NCBI RefSeq assembly: GCF_900961225.1
Contig: NZ_CAAHFN010000076.1
Span: 62,001 to 126,000 of the forward strand
Reading direction: 5' to 3'
Length of the DNA stretch: 64,000 nucleotides
Origin: Modicisalibacter radicis
GTDB taxonomy: Bacteria; Pseudomonadota; Gammaproteobacteria; Pseudomonadales; Halomonadaceae
Below, piece after piece: positions 37,913 through 49,107 of this stretch (the first letter of the stretch is position 1; every line of letters starts with the position of its first letter). A model generated the notes under the pieces. That model did not search any database. It was not told the origin of the DNA and saw only the letters and a program-made list of their open reading frames with translations. Both the position numbers and the translations under genes were made by a program.

Positions 37913-38971
37913 TTAAATTCGCCCCTCTTCGACACCGTGACACGCCACCTGACTGCCCTGGGCTTCGATCAGCCGGGGAATCTCGCGCCGGCAACGTTCA
38001 TTGGCATGCGGGCAGCGACCATGGAAGACGCAGCCCGAGGGCAGGTTGACCGGAGTGGGTACTTCGCCGGAGAGCTTTATATGGTCGGGGCCATCGTCCT
38101 CGAGACGCGGGATCGCCGAGAGCAGCGCCTGGGTGTAGGGATGGCGCGGGCGGTCGAACAGGCTACGGGTTTCGGCGATCTCACAGACCCGTCCCAGATA
38201 CATCACCACCACGCGGGTCCCGAAGTGCTCGACCACCGCCAGGTCGTGGGTGATGAACAGGTAGGTAAGGTGATGGGCCTCCTGGGCGTCCATCAGCAGA
38301 TTGAGCACCTGCGCCTGGATCGATACGTCGAGCGCCGATATCGGTTCGTCGGCGACGATGAACTCGGGTTCGACCACCAGTGCCCGGGCGATGGCGATAC
38401 GCTGACGCTGGCCGCCGGAGAATTCGTGACCGAAGCGCTTGCCCCATTCGGGATCGATGCCCACCGAAGCCATCACCTCGGCGATCTTCTCGAGGATCCG
38501 TTCACGATTCCAGTCCGGATGATGGAAGCGCAGCGGTTCCTCGAGCGTCTGCTGGATGCTCATGCGCGGATTCAGCGACGCATAGGGATTCTGGAAGATC
38601 ATCTGCATGCGCCGGCGGTAGGGCAGTAACTGACCCGGGCTGAGATGATCGATGCGCTGGCCGTCGTAGCGGATCTCGCCGGCGCTGGGGCTCAGCAGCC
38701 CCATCACCATGCGCGCCACCGTGGACTTGCCGCAGCCGGACTCGCCGACCACGCACAATGATTCGCCGCGCTTGACGTCGATGTCGACGCCATTAATGGC
38801 ATGCACGAACTCCTGGCGACGCTTCAGCTTGCCGCCCTCGAAACGCAACTGTTCGAGGAAATCGCCGGAAAGCGGAAAGTGCTTTTCCAGCCCGCGGATC
38901 TGCAGCAGCGTCTCGCCGGCCTGCGCCGAATCGTCGTCCTGACGCTGTGAGGGTTTCATGACCTCGCTCAT
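37913..38971 (-). CDS. dppF: Peptide ABC transporter ATP-binding protein DppF
   Basis: Second ATPase of a Dpp/Opp-type importer, 352 residues. Walker A is GESGCGKST, the ABC signature is FSGGQRQRIA and Walker B is FIVADEP; the C-terminal oligopeptide-transporter tail has the cysteine-bearing GCVFHGRCP. The ATG at 38971 overlaps the dppD stop by 4 bases. Confidence 0.94.
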   Translation of the reverse strand: MSEVMKPSQRQDDDSAQAGETLLQIRGLEKHFPLSGDFLEQLRFEGGKLKRRQEFVHAINGVDIDVKRGESLCVVGESGCGKSTVARMVMGLLSPSAGEIRYDGQRIDHLSPGQLLPYRRRMQMIFQNPYASLNPRMSIQQTLEEPLRFHHPDWNRERILEKIAEVMASVGIDPEWGKRFGHEFSGGQRQRIAIARALVVEPEFIVADEPISALDVSIQAQVLNLLMDAQEAHHLTYLFITHDLAVVEHFGTRVVVMYLGRVCEIAETRSLFDRPRHPYTQALLSAIPRLEDDGPDHIKLSGEVPTPVNLPSGCVFHGRCPHANERCRREIPRLIEAQGSQVACHGVEEGRI

Positions 38972-39996
38972 GGGGCCTCCCGTTGTTCGGCGTCGCCGGC
39001 CGGACGTGACTCGACCAGCTCGCGCACCATGTGACAGGCGACATCGCAATTGCCCGACCGCACGAACGTCGGGATCACCTCGCGACAGTCGCGCCGGCGT
39101 TCGCCGTTGGCGTCGACCGAAAAGCTGCAACGCGGGTGAAAGGCGCAGCCGGGCGGGGTGTTGGCCAGGCTGGGCATCGAACCGGGAATCTGGTTGAGAC
39201 GCTGCCCGGGGGTGGCCATCTGCGGCAGGGCGTTGATCAGCCCCTGGGTGTAGGGATGCTGCGCGTCGTTGATGATCTCGCGGGTCGGCCCCTGCTCGAT
39301 CACCCGACCGGCATACATCACCAGTGTGCGCTGGGTGACCTGGCTGACCACGCCCAGGTCGTGGGTGATCAGGATCAGCGCCACGTTGTGTTTCTCGCAC
39401 AGCTCCAGCAGCAGCTCCATGATTTCCGCCTGGATGGTCACGTCGAGCGCGGTGGTGGGCTCGTCGGCGACGATCACGTCGGGATCGAGCAGCAGGGCGA
39501 TGGCGATGATGATGCGCTGTCGCATGCCGCCGGAGAGCTCGTGGGGATACTGGTCCAGGCGCCGCTCGGGGGAGGGGATGTAGACCTGGCGCAACTTGTT
39601 GAGCGCGATCTCCCGGGCATCGCGGCTGCGGATGCGGCGGTGCGCCTTGAGGCACTCGACCATCTGCTCGCCGATGGTCAACACCGGATTGAGCGTCATC
39701 ATCGGGTCCTGGAAGATCATCGAGACCTGATTGCCGCGCACCTGCTGCAGCTGCCGCGGCTTCATGGTGGTCAGCTCGCGGCCGTCGAAACGGATGCTGC
39801 CGCCGGCGATATAGCCCGGCTTGGCGATCAGGTTGAGAATGGTGAACGCGGCCACCGACTTGCCGGCACCGGACTCGCCCACGATCCCCAGGCGCTCGCC
39901 GCGATCCAGCGTGAAGCTGACACCGCGCAGCGCCTTGACTTCGCCCTGGCGCAGGGCAAAGCGCACATCGAGATTGGAAACTTCGAGTAAAGCCAT
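38968..39996 (-). CDS. dppD: Peptide ABC transporter ATP-binding protein DppD
   Basis: First ATPase of the importer, 342 residues. Walker A is GESGAGKSV, signature LSGGMRQRII, Walker B VIVADEP, with the cysteine-rich oligopeptide tail GCAFHPRCSF. It lies 4 bases after dppC and overlaps dppF by 4 bases. Confidence 0.94.
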   Translation of the reverse strand: MALLEVSNLDVRFALRQGEVKALRGVSFTLDRGERLGIVGESGAGKSVAAFTILNLIAKPGYIAGGSIRFDGRELTTMKPRQLQQVRGNQVSMIFQDPMMTLNPVLTIGEQMVECLKAHRRIRSRDAREIALNKLRQVYIPSPERRLDQYPHELSGGMRQRIIIAIALLLDPDVIVADEPTTALDVTIQAEIMELLLELCEKHNVALILITHDLGVVSQVTQRTLVMYAGRVIEQGPTREIINDAQHPYTQGLINALPQMATPGQRLNQIPGSMPSLANTPPGCAFHPRCSFSVDANGERRRDCREVIPTFVRSGNCDVACHMVRELVESRPAGDAEQREAP

Positions 39997-40000
39997 GCGA

Positions 40001-40948
40001 TCAGCCCTTGTAGAGTCGCGGGTTCATGACGTCGCGCAGCCAGTCGCCGAGCAGGTTGATCACCAGCACCAGCACCACCAGCACGGCCCCCGGAATCAGC
40101 GTGATCCACCAGGAACCCGACTGCAGGTAGTCGAAGCCGGACTTGATCAGCGAGCCCAGTGACGGCTGGGTTTCGGGCATGCCCAGGCCGAGGAACGACA
40201 GCGCCGCTTCCGAAATGATGGCGTTGGCGATCTGCACGGTGGAGATGACGAAGATCGGCGACAGGGTGTTGGGCAGGATGTGCCGGAACATGATGCGCTT
40301 GGCGCGAAAGCCCATCACCCGCGCGGCATCGACGTACTCCTTGCTGCGCTCGGCGAGCACCGAGGCGCGCACCGTGCGCGCGTACTGCGGCCACTCGGCG
40401 AGGCCGATGATCAGCACCAGAATGAACACCGCGTATTCACTGTAGACGGCGCCACCGAAGCTGGCCTTGATCACCGCGCCGACGATGATCGCCACCATCA
40501 GCGTGGAGAACGACAACTGAATGTCGGCCATGCGCATCAGGAAGGCATCGACGCGCCCGCCCAGGTAGCCGGCGAGCAGACCGAAGGTCACACCGAGCAG
40601 GGCCTGCATGATCACCGCGCCGAAGCCGATGATCAGCGATACGCGGGCACCGTAGAGGATCGTCGACAGCAGATCGCGGCCCTGGGCATCGGTGCCCAGC
40701 AGGTATTGCGGATCGCTGCCGTCGATCCAGAACGGTGGCAGCTCCGAGGCGAGGATGTCGATCTGCGCCAAATCGTAGGGGTTCATCGGCGACAGCCAGG
40801 GCGCCAGGATCGCCGCTGCCACCAATAGCACGAAGATGATGAAGCAGACCTGGGCGATCCAGTCGCGCTTGAAGCTGTAGAGCAGATAGGAGCTTCGAAA
40901 GCGCGCCCAGCGAGAGGGGGCCGGGGAAGAGGTCGAGGCGGTAGTCAT
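40001..40948 (-). CDS. dppC: Peptide ABC transporter permease DppC
   Basis: Inner-membrane permease of 315 residues with about six spans. It has the N-terminal OppC-type domain (DPQYLLGTDAQGRDLLSTIL) and the EAA loop around EYVDAARVMG. The ATG at 40948 overlaps the dppB stop by 4 bases. Confidence 0.93.
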   Translation of the reverse strand: MTTASTSSPAPSRWARFRSSYLLYSFKRDWIAQVCFIIFVLLVAAAILAPWLSPMNPYDLAQIDILASELPPFWIDGSDPQYLLGTDAQGRDLLSTILYGARVSLIIGFGAVIMQALLGVTFGLLAGYLGGRVDAFLMRMADIQLSFSTLMVAIIVGAVIKASFGGAVYSEYAVFILVLIIGLAEWPQYARTVRASVLAERSKEYVDAARVMGFRAKRIMFRHILPNTLSPIFVISTVQIANAIISEAALSFLGLGMPETQPSLGSLIKSGFDYLQSGSWWITLIPGAVLVVLVLVINLLGDWLRDVMNPRLYKG

Positions 40949-41991
40949 GCGGGCTTCCCTGTGAGTTTCACGGTGGGATTGACCAGGCCGTAGATCAGAT
41001 CGACCAGGGTATTGGTGATCACGAAAATCAGGCCGACGATCATCAGGTAGGTGACGATCAGCGGGATGTCGGAACGTTCGATGGCATCCAGGAACATCAG
41101 CCCCACGCCCGGCCACTGGAAGACCGTCTCGGTGAGGATGGTGTAGGCGACCAGCGTGCCGATCTGCACGCCGCCCACGGTGATCACCGGCAGCATGGTG
41201 TTCTTCAGCGCGTGCAGGAAGTAGATGCGGCGCATGCTGATGCCCTTGGCCTTGGCGAACTTGACGTACTCGGACTGCAGCACCTCGAGCATTTCGGCGC
41301 GGATCAGGCGAATGAACAGCGGCAGCATGATCGAGGCCAGCGATATCGCCGGCAGCACCAGGTAGGACAGCCCCTCCAGCGAGGCGAAGTTGGTGCTCCA
41401 GGTGCCGATCACGTGAACCACGTCGCCGCGCCCGTAGGCGGGCATGCCGCCATCGGTCGACAGTACGCCGTTGAGCCAGCCGCCCCAGCCTGTGTCGGCG
41501 GGAAACAACGTGAACTGCACGCCGATGGCGAATATCTGGATCAGCACGATGGCAGTGAGGAATACCGGTATCGAGATGCCGACGATCGAGAGGCCCATGA
41601 ACAGCCGGGAGAGTGCCGCGCGGGGCTTGATGGCGCTGTAGACGCCTATCGGCACCGACAGCAGGATAATCAGCAGGGTCGTTGCGAACACCAGTTCCAG
41701 GGTCGCCGGCAGGTGACGCAGGACCACGTCGATGGTTGGCTCGCCGTAGAAGTAGGAATAGCCGAAGTCGAACTGTGCGGCATTCTTGGCGAAGCGCAGA
41801 TACTGCACCATGAACGGGTCATTGAGGCCCAGCTCCTCGCGCAGTTCGGCGCGTTCGCTCTCGGGCACCGACTGACCGACCATCTGCTGGATGGGGTCGC
41901 CGAGGTTGTCCTGGATGGCGAAGCTGATCACGCTGATGATGAACATCACCAGGAAGGCGTGAAACAGGCGCTTGATCAGAAAGGCAATCAT
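40945..41991 (-). CDS. dppB: Peptide ABC transporter permease DppB
   Basis: Inner-membrane permease of 348 residues, starting with a membrane span (IKRLFHAFLVMFIISVISF) and carrying the EAA loop in EYVKFAKAKGIS. It partners DppC. A 133-base gap with a hairpin separates it from the upstream binding-protein gene. Confidence 0.93.
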   Translation of the reverse strand: MIAFLIKRLFHAFLVMFIISVISFAIQDNLGDPIQQMVGQSVPESERAELREELGLNDPFMVQYLRFAKNAAQFDFGYSYFYGEPTIDVVLRHLPATLELVFATTLLIILLSVPIGVYSAIKPRAALSRLFMGLSIVGISIPVFLTAIVLIQIFAIGVQFTLFPADTGWGGWLNGVLSTDGGMPAYGRGDVVHVIGTWSTNFASLEGLSYLVLPAISLASIMLPLFIRLIRAEMLEVLQSEYVKFAKAKGISMRRIYFLHALKNTMLPVITVGGVQIGTLVAYTILTETVFQWPGVGLMFLDAIERSDIPLIVTYLMIVGLIFVITNTLVDLIYGLVNPTVKLTGKPA

Positions 41992-42082
41992 GGATTGCGG
42001 GCCCTGTTGGCAAACGAAGGGCGCCCGGGCGGTCGTCGACCGTCAGGACGCACTTGCTCGGCTTGAAATTCGAAGCGACTGA

Positions 42083-42110
42083 CCGCTCGCCGGCTTGCAC
42101 CGTCGAGCGG
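42083..42110 (-). repeat. Hairpin between dppA and dppB
   Basis: CCGCTCG-C-CGG (42083-42093) pairs with CCG-T-CGAGCGG (42100-42110), ten base pairs with one mismatch and a 6-base loop, just after the dppA stop. Such hairpins often protect or limit transcripts so that the binding protein is made in excess of the permeases. Confidence 0.5.
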
Positions 42111-42124
42111 CGGGTGGGTGCGGC

Positions 42125-43702
42125 TTATTCCGGGTTGACGACCACGTCCCCCAGGTAGGGGAAGTTCATGACGTTGAGTACCGGCTCGATCTGAACGTTG
42201 TCGTCGGCGGCCCAGGCCAGGTCCTGCCAGTGCAACGGGATGAAGGCGGCATCGTCGTAGAGACCTTTCTCCACCGCCTGAAGCATCTTGGCGCGCTGCT
42301 CGCGATCGGTCTCGAGGTTGGCCGCGGCGACTTTCTCGTCGAGCTCGGGGTTGCAGTAGTTGCCCGAGTTGTACTGGCCGGCGCCGGTGTCGGCGTTGGG
42401 GCACTCGGTGAGGTACTGGAAGAAGTTCGCCGAATCCTCGGTGTCGGCGTGCCAGCCGATCAGCATCATATCGGCGGCACGATCGTCGAACTCGGACCAG
42501 TACTGCGCCTTGGGCAGCGTCTTGAGATCCACCGTGACGTTGATCCGCGCCAGCATCGCCGACACGGCCTGGGCGATCTGGGCGTCGTTCACGTAGCGGT
42601 TGTTGGGCGCCATCATGGTGATGCTGAAGCCATCCTCGTAGCCGGCTTCCTGCATCAGCTGCTTGGCCTTCTCCAGGTCGTAGCGCGGCTTCAGATCCGG
42701 GTTGTGACCGTCGTAGCCTTCCGGCGAGAGCTGCGCGGCCGGCGTGGCGAAGCCCTTCATCAGGCGGTCGGCGATTGCCTCCTGGTTGACCGCATAGGCG
42801 AAGGCCTGGCGGACCTTGGGGTCCTTGAAGGCCTCGACGCGCTTCTGGTTCATCTGCATCATGATGATGCGGGTGCCCGACATGGTCACCAGCTTGACGT
42901 CGTCGGCGGCGCGGACCCGCTCCAGATCGTTGGGCGGCACCGGGGCGATGAAGTCGACGTCGCCGGAGAGCAGGGCGGCCACGCGGGTGGCGTTCTCGCT
43001 GATCGGGGTCATCACGATGTGGTCGACGTTGCCCGGCGACTGCTCGTCCCAGTAATCCTCGAAGCGCTCGAACTCGATCTTGACGCCCTGCTGCCTTTCG
43101 GTGACCTGATAGGGGCCGGTACCCGATACGTGACGCGAAGCGTAGGAGTTGCCGTTCTTGACGATATCGCTCTTGTCCTTGCCAGCGTCGGTTTCGCCGG
43201 AATAGAACTGGCTATCCATCGGGAAGATATAGGTGGCCAGGTTGAGCAGCAGCGGATAGGGCTTCTCGGTGTGGAACTTGACGGTATGCTCGTCGACCAC
43301 CTCGACGCTGGCGATCGGCTCGAAGATCGCCTTGAAGTCGGCGCTGCGCTGGAGGCGCTCGACGGTCCAGGCGACATCCTTGGCGGTGAAGGCGTTGCCG
43401 CTGTGGAACTTGACGCCCTCGCGGAGCTTCATCTGCAGCGTGGTGTCGTCGAGCTGCTCCCACTCGGTGGCCAGGCGCGGCTCGAATTCGAAATCCTGGG
43501 TCCAGCGTACCAGCGGGTCGAAGACCAGATGGGAGAGTTGCAGCATCCCGCCGGACAGCTGCTCGTGGATGTCCAGCGAGACGGGGTCGGCGTCATAGGC
43601 GACGCGCAACGTGATGTCCTGATCGTCCTGAGCGATGGCCGCCATGGGCAGGCTCAGCGAGGCACCCACCAAGCTGGCAAGCAGTGTTTTCTTGAATGTC
43701 AT
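42125..43702 (-). CDS. dppA: Peptide ABC transporter substrate-binding protein DppA
   Basis: Periplasmic binding protein of 525 residues (family 5) with a signal peptide ending near AAIAQ-DDQ. The body keeps the cluster-C peptide-binding fold features such as LREGVKFHSGNAFTAKDVAW. It is first in the dppABCDF order. ATG 43702 is preferred; a TTG two codons earlier is possible and neither has a strong ribosome site. Dipeptide, oligopeptide or other small ligands cannot be told apart. Confidence 0.9.
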   Translation of the reverse strand: MTFKKTLLASLVGASLSLPMAAIAQDDQDITLRVAYDADPVSLDIHEQLSGGMLQLSHLVFDPLVRWTQDFEFEPRLATEWEQLDDTTLQMKLREGVKFHSGNAFTAKDVAWTVERLQRSADFKAIFEPIASVEVVDEHTVKFHTEKPYPLLLNLATYIFPMDSQFYSGETDAGKDKSDIVKNGNSYASRHVSGTGPYQVTERQQGVKIEFERFEDYWDEQSPGNVDHIVMTPISENATRVAALLSGDVDFIAPVPPNDLERVRAADDVKLVTMSGTRIIMMQMNQKRVEAFKDPKVRQAFAYAVNQEAIADRLMKGFATPAAQLSPEGYDGHNPDLKPRYDLEKAKQLMQEAGYEDGFSITMMAPNNRYVNDAQIAQAVSAMLARINVTVDLKTLPKAQYWSEFDDRAADMMLIGWHADTEDSANFFQYLTECPNADTGAGQYNSGNYCNPELDEKVAAANLETDREQRAKMLQAVEKGLYDDAAFIPLHWQDLAWAADDNVQIEPVLNVMNFPYLGDVVVNPE

Positions 43703-43795
43703 GGTCAAAAACCCGAAATGGTTGATTGTTCGTTGTATGACCCTGAGGTCCCGGTATCACCATAGAGAGCGGGGCAGGGCGGGACAATCGAAAAA

Positions 43796-43830
43796 CTGAC
43801 AGGCGCCATACGCGCGGCGTATGGCGCCTG
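43796..43830 (-). terminator. Intrinsic terminator after the carbonic anhydrase gene
   Basis: Reading the minus strand, a perfect 13-bp stem (43800-43812 with 43818-43830, 5-base loop) is followed after four bases by TTTTT. It lies about 60 bases beyond the stop of the carbonic anhydrase gene and ahead of dppA, separating the two minus-strand units. Confidence 0.8.
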
Positions 43831-43892
43831 GGGCGAGCCTGGCCTGATGCCCCGCTCGGCGACACCTTGCAATCGGCCCGGATGCGGCCCGT

Positions 43893-44549
43893 TCAGTCGG
43901 CCGGGGACGCCGGCTCGATGCGGTCGACGCGATAGAGCTGTGAAACCTGATCGAGTCCCTCTGTCGTGCATTCGAGATCGGTGACGCGGCCGTCGCTGAG
44001 ACCGTAGACCCAGCCATGGACGGCCAGCGGCTGGCCACGCAACCAGGCGCGCTGGATGATCTTGGTCTGGCACAGGTTGGCCACCTGGGCACGCACGTTG
44101 TGCTCGCACATGCGATCGACCTGCTGGTCGAGCGGCAGCTCCTCGAGGCTGTCGCGATGGCGGCTATAGAGCTCGCGTATCGAGTGCAGCCAGTAGTCGA
44201 CCACACCGAACTCGCCACCGGTGATCGCCGCCCTGACGCCGCCGCACCCGTAATGGCCGACCACCATGATGTGCTTGACCTTGAGCACGTCGACGGCGAA
44301 CTGGACCACCGACAGGGCGTTCATGTCGTTGTGCTGGAGAAGGTTGGCCACGTTGCGGTGGACGAAGACCTCGCCGGGGGGAAGGTCGATGATCTGGTTG
44401 GCGGGGACCCGGCTATCCGAGCAGCCGATCCATAGATAGTCCGGATTCTGCTGTTGCGACAGGCGAGCAAAGAAATCCGGATCCTGGCGACTCACTTTTT
44501 CGGCCCACTCGCGGTTGCGCTCCAGTAGACGTTGCATTTCGGTTTTCAT
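43893..44549 (-). CDS. can: Beta-class carbonic anhydrase
   Basis: Interconverts CO2 and bicarbonate, 218 residues. Zinc ligands are visible in IGCSDSRVPA (Cys, with the Asp-Arg pair) and VVGHYGCGGVRAA (His and Cys). This is the E. coli Can type. It is divergent from gor; a candidate promoter is at 44591-44618. Confidence 0.95.
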   Translation of the reverse strand: MKTEMQRLLERNREWAEKVSRQDPDFFARLSQQQNPDYLWIGCSDSRVPANQIIDLPPGEVFVHRNVANLLQHNDMNALSVVQFAVDVLKVKHIMVVGHYGCGGVRAAITGGEFGVVDYWLHSIRELYSRHRDSLEELPLDQQVDRMCEHNVRAQVANLCQTKIIQRAWLRGQPLAVHGWVYGLSDGRVTDLECTTEGLDQVSQLYRVDRIEPASPAD

Positions 44550-44590
44550 ATAAGGGGCTCCTGATGGTCAGACCGCTCGGCGGCTAGCAT

Positions 44591-44618
44591 TCTTTATCAG
44601 CGGTATAGAGAGGGTCAA
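44591..44618 (-). promoter_or_regulatory. Candidate carbonic anhydrase promoter
   Basis: On the minus strand TTGACC (44613-44618, 5 of 6), a 16-base spacer and TAAAGA (44591-44596, 3 of 6) lie about 42 bases before the start. The -10 is poor, so this is tentative. Confidence 0.35.
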
Positions 44619-44690
44619 TGGCAAGGGCCTCCCGGCAGGCCGACACGGCTGTTATCATCGCCGTCAATTGGTAAACAGGAGAGAAAGCAA

Positions 44691-46052
44691 GTGGCTGAGT
44701 ACGATTACGATTTGTTCGTCATCGGTGCCGGCTCGGGGGGCGTGCGTGCCGCACGCACCGCCGCCGCGACCGGTGCCCGAGTTGCCATCGCCGAGGACCG
44801 CTATCTCGGGGGCACCTGCGTCAACGTAGGTTGCGTACCCAAGAAGCTCTATTCCTATGCCGCGCATTTCCACGAAGCCTTCGCGGATAGCGCCGGTTTC
44901 GGTTGGCAATTGCCCGAGGCACCGCGCTTCGACTGGGCCACTCTGCGCGACAACAAGATCGACGAGATCAAGCGTCTCAACGGCATCTACAACCGCCTGC
45001 TCGACAACGCCGGGGTGACGCTGATCAACACCCGCGCCAAGGTCGTCGACGGCCATCGCGTCGAGGTCAACGGCGAGACGGTCAGTGCCGAAAAGATCCT
45101 CGTCGCGGTCGGCGGCTGGCCGTGGATTCCCGACTTTCCCGGCAACGAGCATGTGCTCGATTCCAACCGGGTATTCGATCTCGACACGTTCCCCAAGCGT
45201 TTTCTGGTCCTGGGCGGCGGTTACATCGCCGTCGAGTTCGCCAGCATCTTCAACGGCCTGGGCAGTGAATCGCATCTGGTCTACCGCGGTGCGCTGTTCC
45301 TGCGCGGCTTCGACCACGAAGTTCGCGAGTTCACCCGCGACGAGATGGCCAAGAAGGGCGTCAACCTGCACTTCGAAACCACCATCGAAGCCATCGAAAA
45401 GCAGGGCGACGCTCTTCAAGTGACCCTGACCAACGGCGAGACCCTCGAAGTCGACGCCGTGCTCGCGGCGACAGGCCGTCGCCCGCACCTGGCCGGGCTG
45501 GGCCTGGACCAGCTCGATGTCGCCCTCAACCCCGACGGCACGCTCAAGGTCAACGAGCGCTACGAAACGTCGATCCCCTCGATACTCGCGCTCGGCGACG
45601 TCACCGGCGGCCCCGAGCTGACGCCAGTGGCGCTGACCGAGGCCATGCATATGGTGCAGCACCATTTCACCTCGAATCCGCCGGGTCCGCTGGATTACCG
45701 GAACATCGCCACGGCGGTGTTCTGTCACCCCAATATCGGTACCGTGGGGCTGAGCGAAGAGCAGGCGCGTGCCGAGTACGACGACGTGCGCATCTATACC
45801 GCCGACTTCCGGCCCATGAAGCACACGCTGTCGGGAAGCGACGAGCGCTGCCTGATGAAGCTGATCGTCGACGACGCCAGCGACCGTGTCGTGGGCGCGC
45901 ACATGGTCGGCGAGGAAGCGGGCGAGATCATCCAGGGCATCGCCATCGCCGTACGCGCGGGACTGAGCAAGACCGACTTCGACGCCACCGTCGGTATCCA
46001 CCCGACCGGCGCCGAGGAGTTCGTCACCATGCGCACGCCCAGCCGGCGCTGA
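44691..46052 (+). CDS. gor: Glutathione-disulfide reductase
   Basis: FAD- and NADPH-dependent reductase of 453 residues. [13 protein letters not shown] binds [16 protein letters not shown] holds the redox-active disulfide, and the C-terminal dimer domain has IHPTGAEEF with the catalytic histidine. The start is GTG 44691, ten bases after AGGAG. A strong terminator follows. Confidence 0.95.
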   Translation: MAEYDYDLFVIGAGSGGVRAARTAAATGARVAIAEDRYLGGTCVNVGCVPKKLYSYAAHFHEAFADSAGFGWQLPEAPRFDWATLRDNKIDEIKRLNGIYNRLLDNAGVTLINTRAKVVDGHRVEVNGETVSAEKILVAVGGWPWIPDFPGNEHVLDSNRVFDLDTFPKRFLVLGGGYIAVEFASIFNGLGSESHLVYRGALFLRGFDHEVREFTRDEMAKKGVNLHFETTIEAIEKQGDALQVTLTNGETLEVDAVLAATGRRPHLAGLGLDQLDVALNPDGTLKVNERYETSIPSILALGDVTGGPELTPVALTEAMHMVQHHFTSNPPGPLDYRNIATAVFCHPNIGTVGLSEEQARAEYDDVRIYTADFRPMKHTLSGSDERCLMKLIVDDASDRVVGAHMVGEEAGEIIQGIAIAVRAGLSKTDFDATVGIHPTGAEEFVTMRTPSRR

Positions 46053-46110
46053 CCCGATAGCCGGCGGGCAAGCGGTTGGCGAGCCGCAGCAGTGGCCGCC
46101 ACACGCCAGA

Positions 46111-46141
46111 ACAGGCCACCCAAGGGTGGCCTGTTTCGTTT
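46111..46141 (+). terminator. Intrinsic terminator after gor
   Basis: ACAGGCCAC (46111-46119) and GTGGCCTGT (46126-46134) make a 9-bp stem with a 6-base loop, followed by TTCGTTT. It ends the gor transcript 60 bases after the stop. It also interrupts the first copy of the intergenic repeat unit described nearby. Confidence 0.8.
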
Positions 46142-46145
46142 GGGC

Positions 46146-46256
46146 CCCGGCTTCAATCCTCGATAAAAGCCGGGCGCTCCGTTCGGGTCCTGACGGCATC
46201 GTCCGATCGCCGCGAATCTGTCATTCAGGTCATCGACAAGCCCGTGGTTGGACTAG
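46146..46256. repeat. Intergenic repeat, copy 1
   Basis: A 111-base segment that recurs 142 bases later with five substitutions (about 95% identity). It begins with an inverted repeat, CCCGGCTT and AAGCCGGG, that can form a hairpin. A leader like that of copy 2 (46261-46284) lies farther upstream, near 46078-46102, split from this copy by the gor terminator. No reading frame is supported. Confidence 0.85.
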
Positions 46257-46287
46257 GGTTGGCGAGCCCAGCAGTGACCGCCACGGT

Positions 46288-46398
46288 CCCGGCTTCAATC
46301 CTCGACAAGAGCCGGGCGCTCCGTTCGGGTCCTGACGGAATCGTCCGATCGCCGCGAATCTGTCATTCAGGTCATCGACAAGTCCGTGGTTGGGCTAG
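46288..46398. repeat. Intergenic repeat, copy 2
   Basis: Second copy of the 111-base segment, preceded directly by a leader of about 24 bases (46261-46284). Its opening hairpin has CCCGGCT/AGCCGGG arms. It ends about 70 bases before the candidate ectA promoter. The repeat is not seen elsewhere in this window. Confidence 0.85.
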
Positions 46399-46470
46399 AC
46401 TTGGTTGAGGGCGACTCGCTCCATGCATAACCAACCCTTATGGAGCACGCTCGGAGCGATAACCGTTTTT

Positions 46471-46499
46471 TTGATTTATCCCTAAGTGCCTGTTAAAGT
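46471..46499 (+). promoter_or_regulatory. Candidate ectABC promoter
   Basis: In an AT-rich stretch TTGATT (46471-46476), a 17-base spacer and TAAAGT (46494-46499) form a sigma-70-like promoter about 35 bases before ectA. In H. elongata the ect operon is known to be driven by osmotically regulated sigma-70/sigma-S promoters; this site is in the matching place. No sigma-54 pattern is seen. Confidence 0.5.
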
Positions 46500-46532
46500 T
46501 CACCACAAATTCGCAACGGCGAACCCGACCTC

Positions 46533-48490
<1,958 letters not shown>

Positions 48491-48497
48491 TATGCTG

Positions 48498-48540
48498 GAG
48501 CCACTCGACGCCGATCACAGCGGATCGCGTCGGGTGGCTC
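48498..48540 (+). repeat. Strong hairpin between ectB and ectC
   Basis: GAGCCACTCGACGC (48498-48511) pairs with GCGTCGGGTGGCTC (48527-48540), 14 pairs including one G-U, and the loop can add four more pairs (GATC with GATC). No T run follows. It starts 8 bases after the ectB stop and could set ectC mRNA level or stability. Confidence 0.6.
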
Positions 48541-48589
48541 AGTCATCCGTCGACTCAGTCGGCTTGTCACGAAAACAGGAGATCACTCA

Positions 48590-48985
48590 ATGATCGTTCG
48601 CAACCTCGAGGAAGCGCGCCAGACCGACCGGCTGGTTACCGCGGCGAATGGCAACTGGGACAGCACGCGCCTGTCTCTCGCCGACGATGGCGGCAACTGT
48701 TCGTTCCACATCACCCGGATCTTCGGCGGCACCGAGACCCACATCCATTACAAGCATCACTTCGAGGCGGTTTATTGCATCGAAGGCAAGGGTGAAGTCG
48801 AGACGCTCGCCGATGGCAAGCTCTGGCCGATCGGCCCGGGTGACATCTACATTCTCGACCAGCATGACGACCACATGCTCCGCGCGTCCGAGACGCTGGT
48901 GCTGGCCTGTGTCTTCACCCCGGGCCTGACCGGCAAGGAAGACCACCGCCCCGATGGTTCCTACGCGCCCTCCGAAGAGCTCTGA
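48590..48985 (+). CDS. ectC: L-ectoine synthase EctC
   Basis: Last step: closes N-acetyl-diaminobutyrate to ectoine. The 131-residue cupin (H. elongata form about 137) has [27 protein letters not shown] and the family ending [13 protein letters not shown] precedes the ATG. The C-terminal tail is a few residues short of the H. elongata protein. A terminator follows. Confidence 0.97.
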   Translation: MIVRNLEEARQTDRLVTAANGNWDSTRLSLADDGGNCSFHITRIFGGTETHIHYKHHFEAVYCIEGKGEVETLADGKLWPIGPGDIYILDQHDDHMLRASETLVLACVFTPGLTGKEDHRPDGSYAPSEEL

Positions 48986-49008
48986 AACCAATCCGAAAGC
49001 ATGCGGCG

Positions 49009-49060
49009 ATGACGTGAAACGTCATGCACATTCAGCGGCTCCGCCAGGCGGGGCCGTTTT
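49009..49060 (+). terminator. Tandem hairpins ending ectABC
   Basis: A small hairpin (ATGACGT/ACGTCAT, 49009-49025, GAA loop) is followed by an intrinsic terminator: CGGCTCCGC (49036-49044) with GCGGGGCCG (49048-49056), one G-U pair, 3-base loop, then TTTT. Confidence 0.8.
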
Positions 49061-49107
49061 GCGTTCACGGGTCGCATGACGCCGCGATAGGACACTAGAT
49101 GAGGCCA

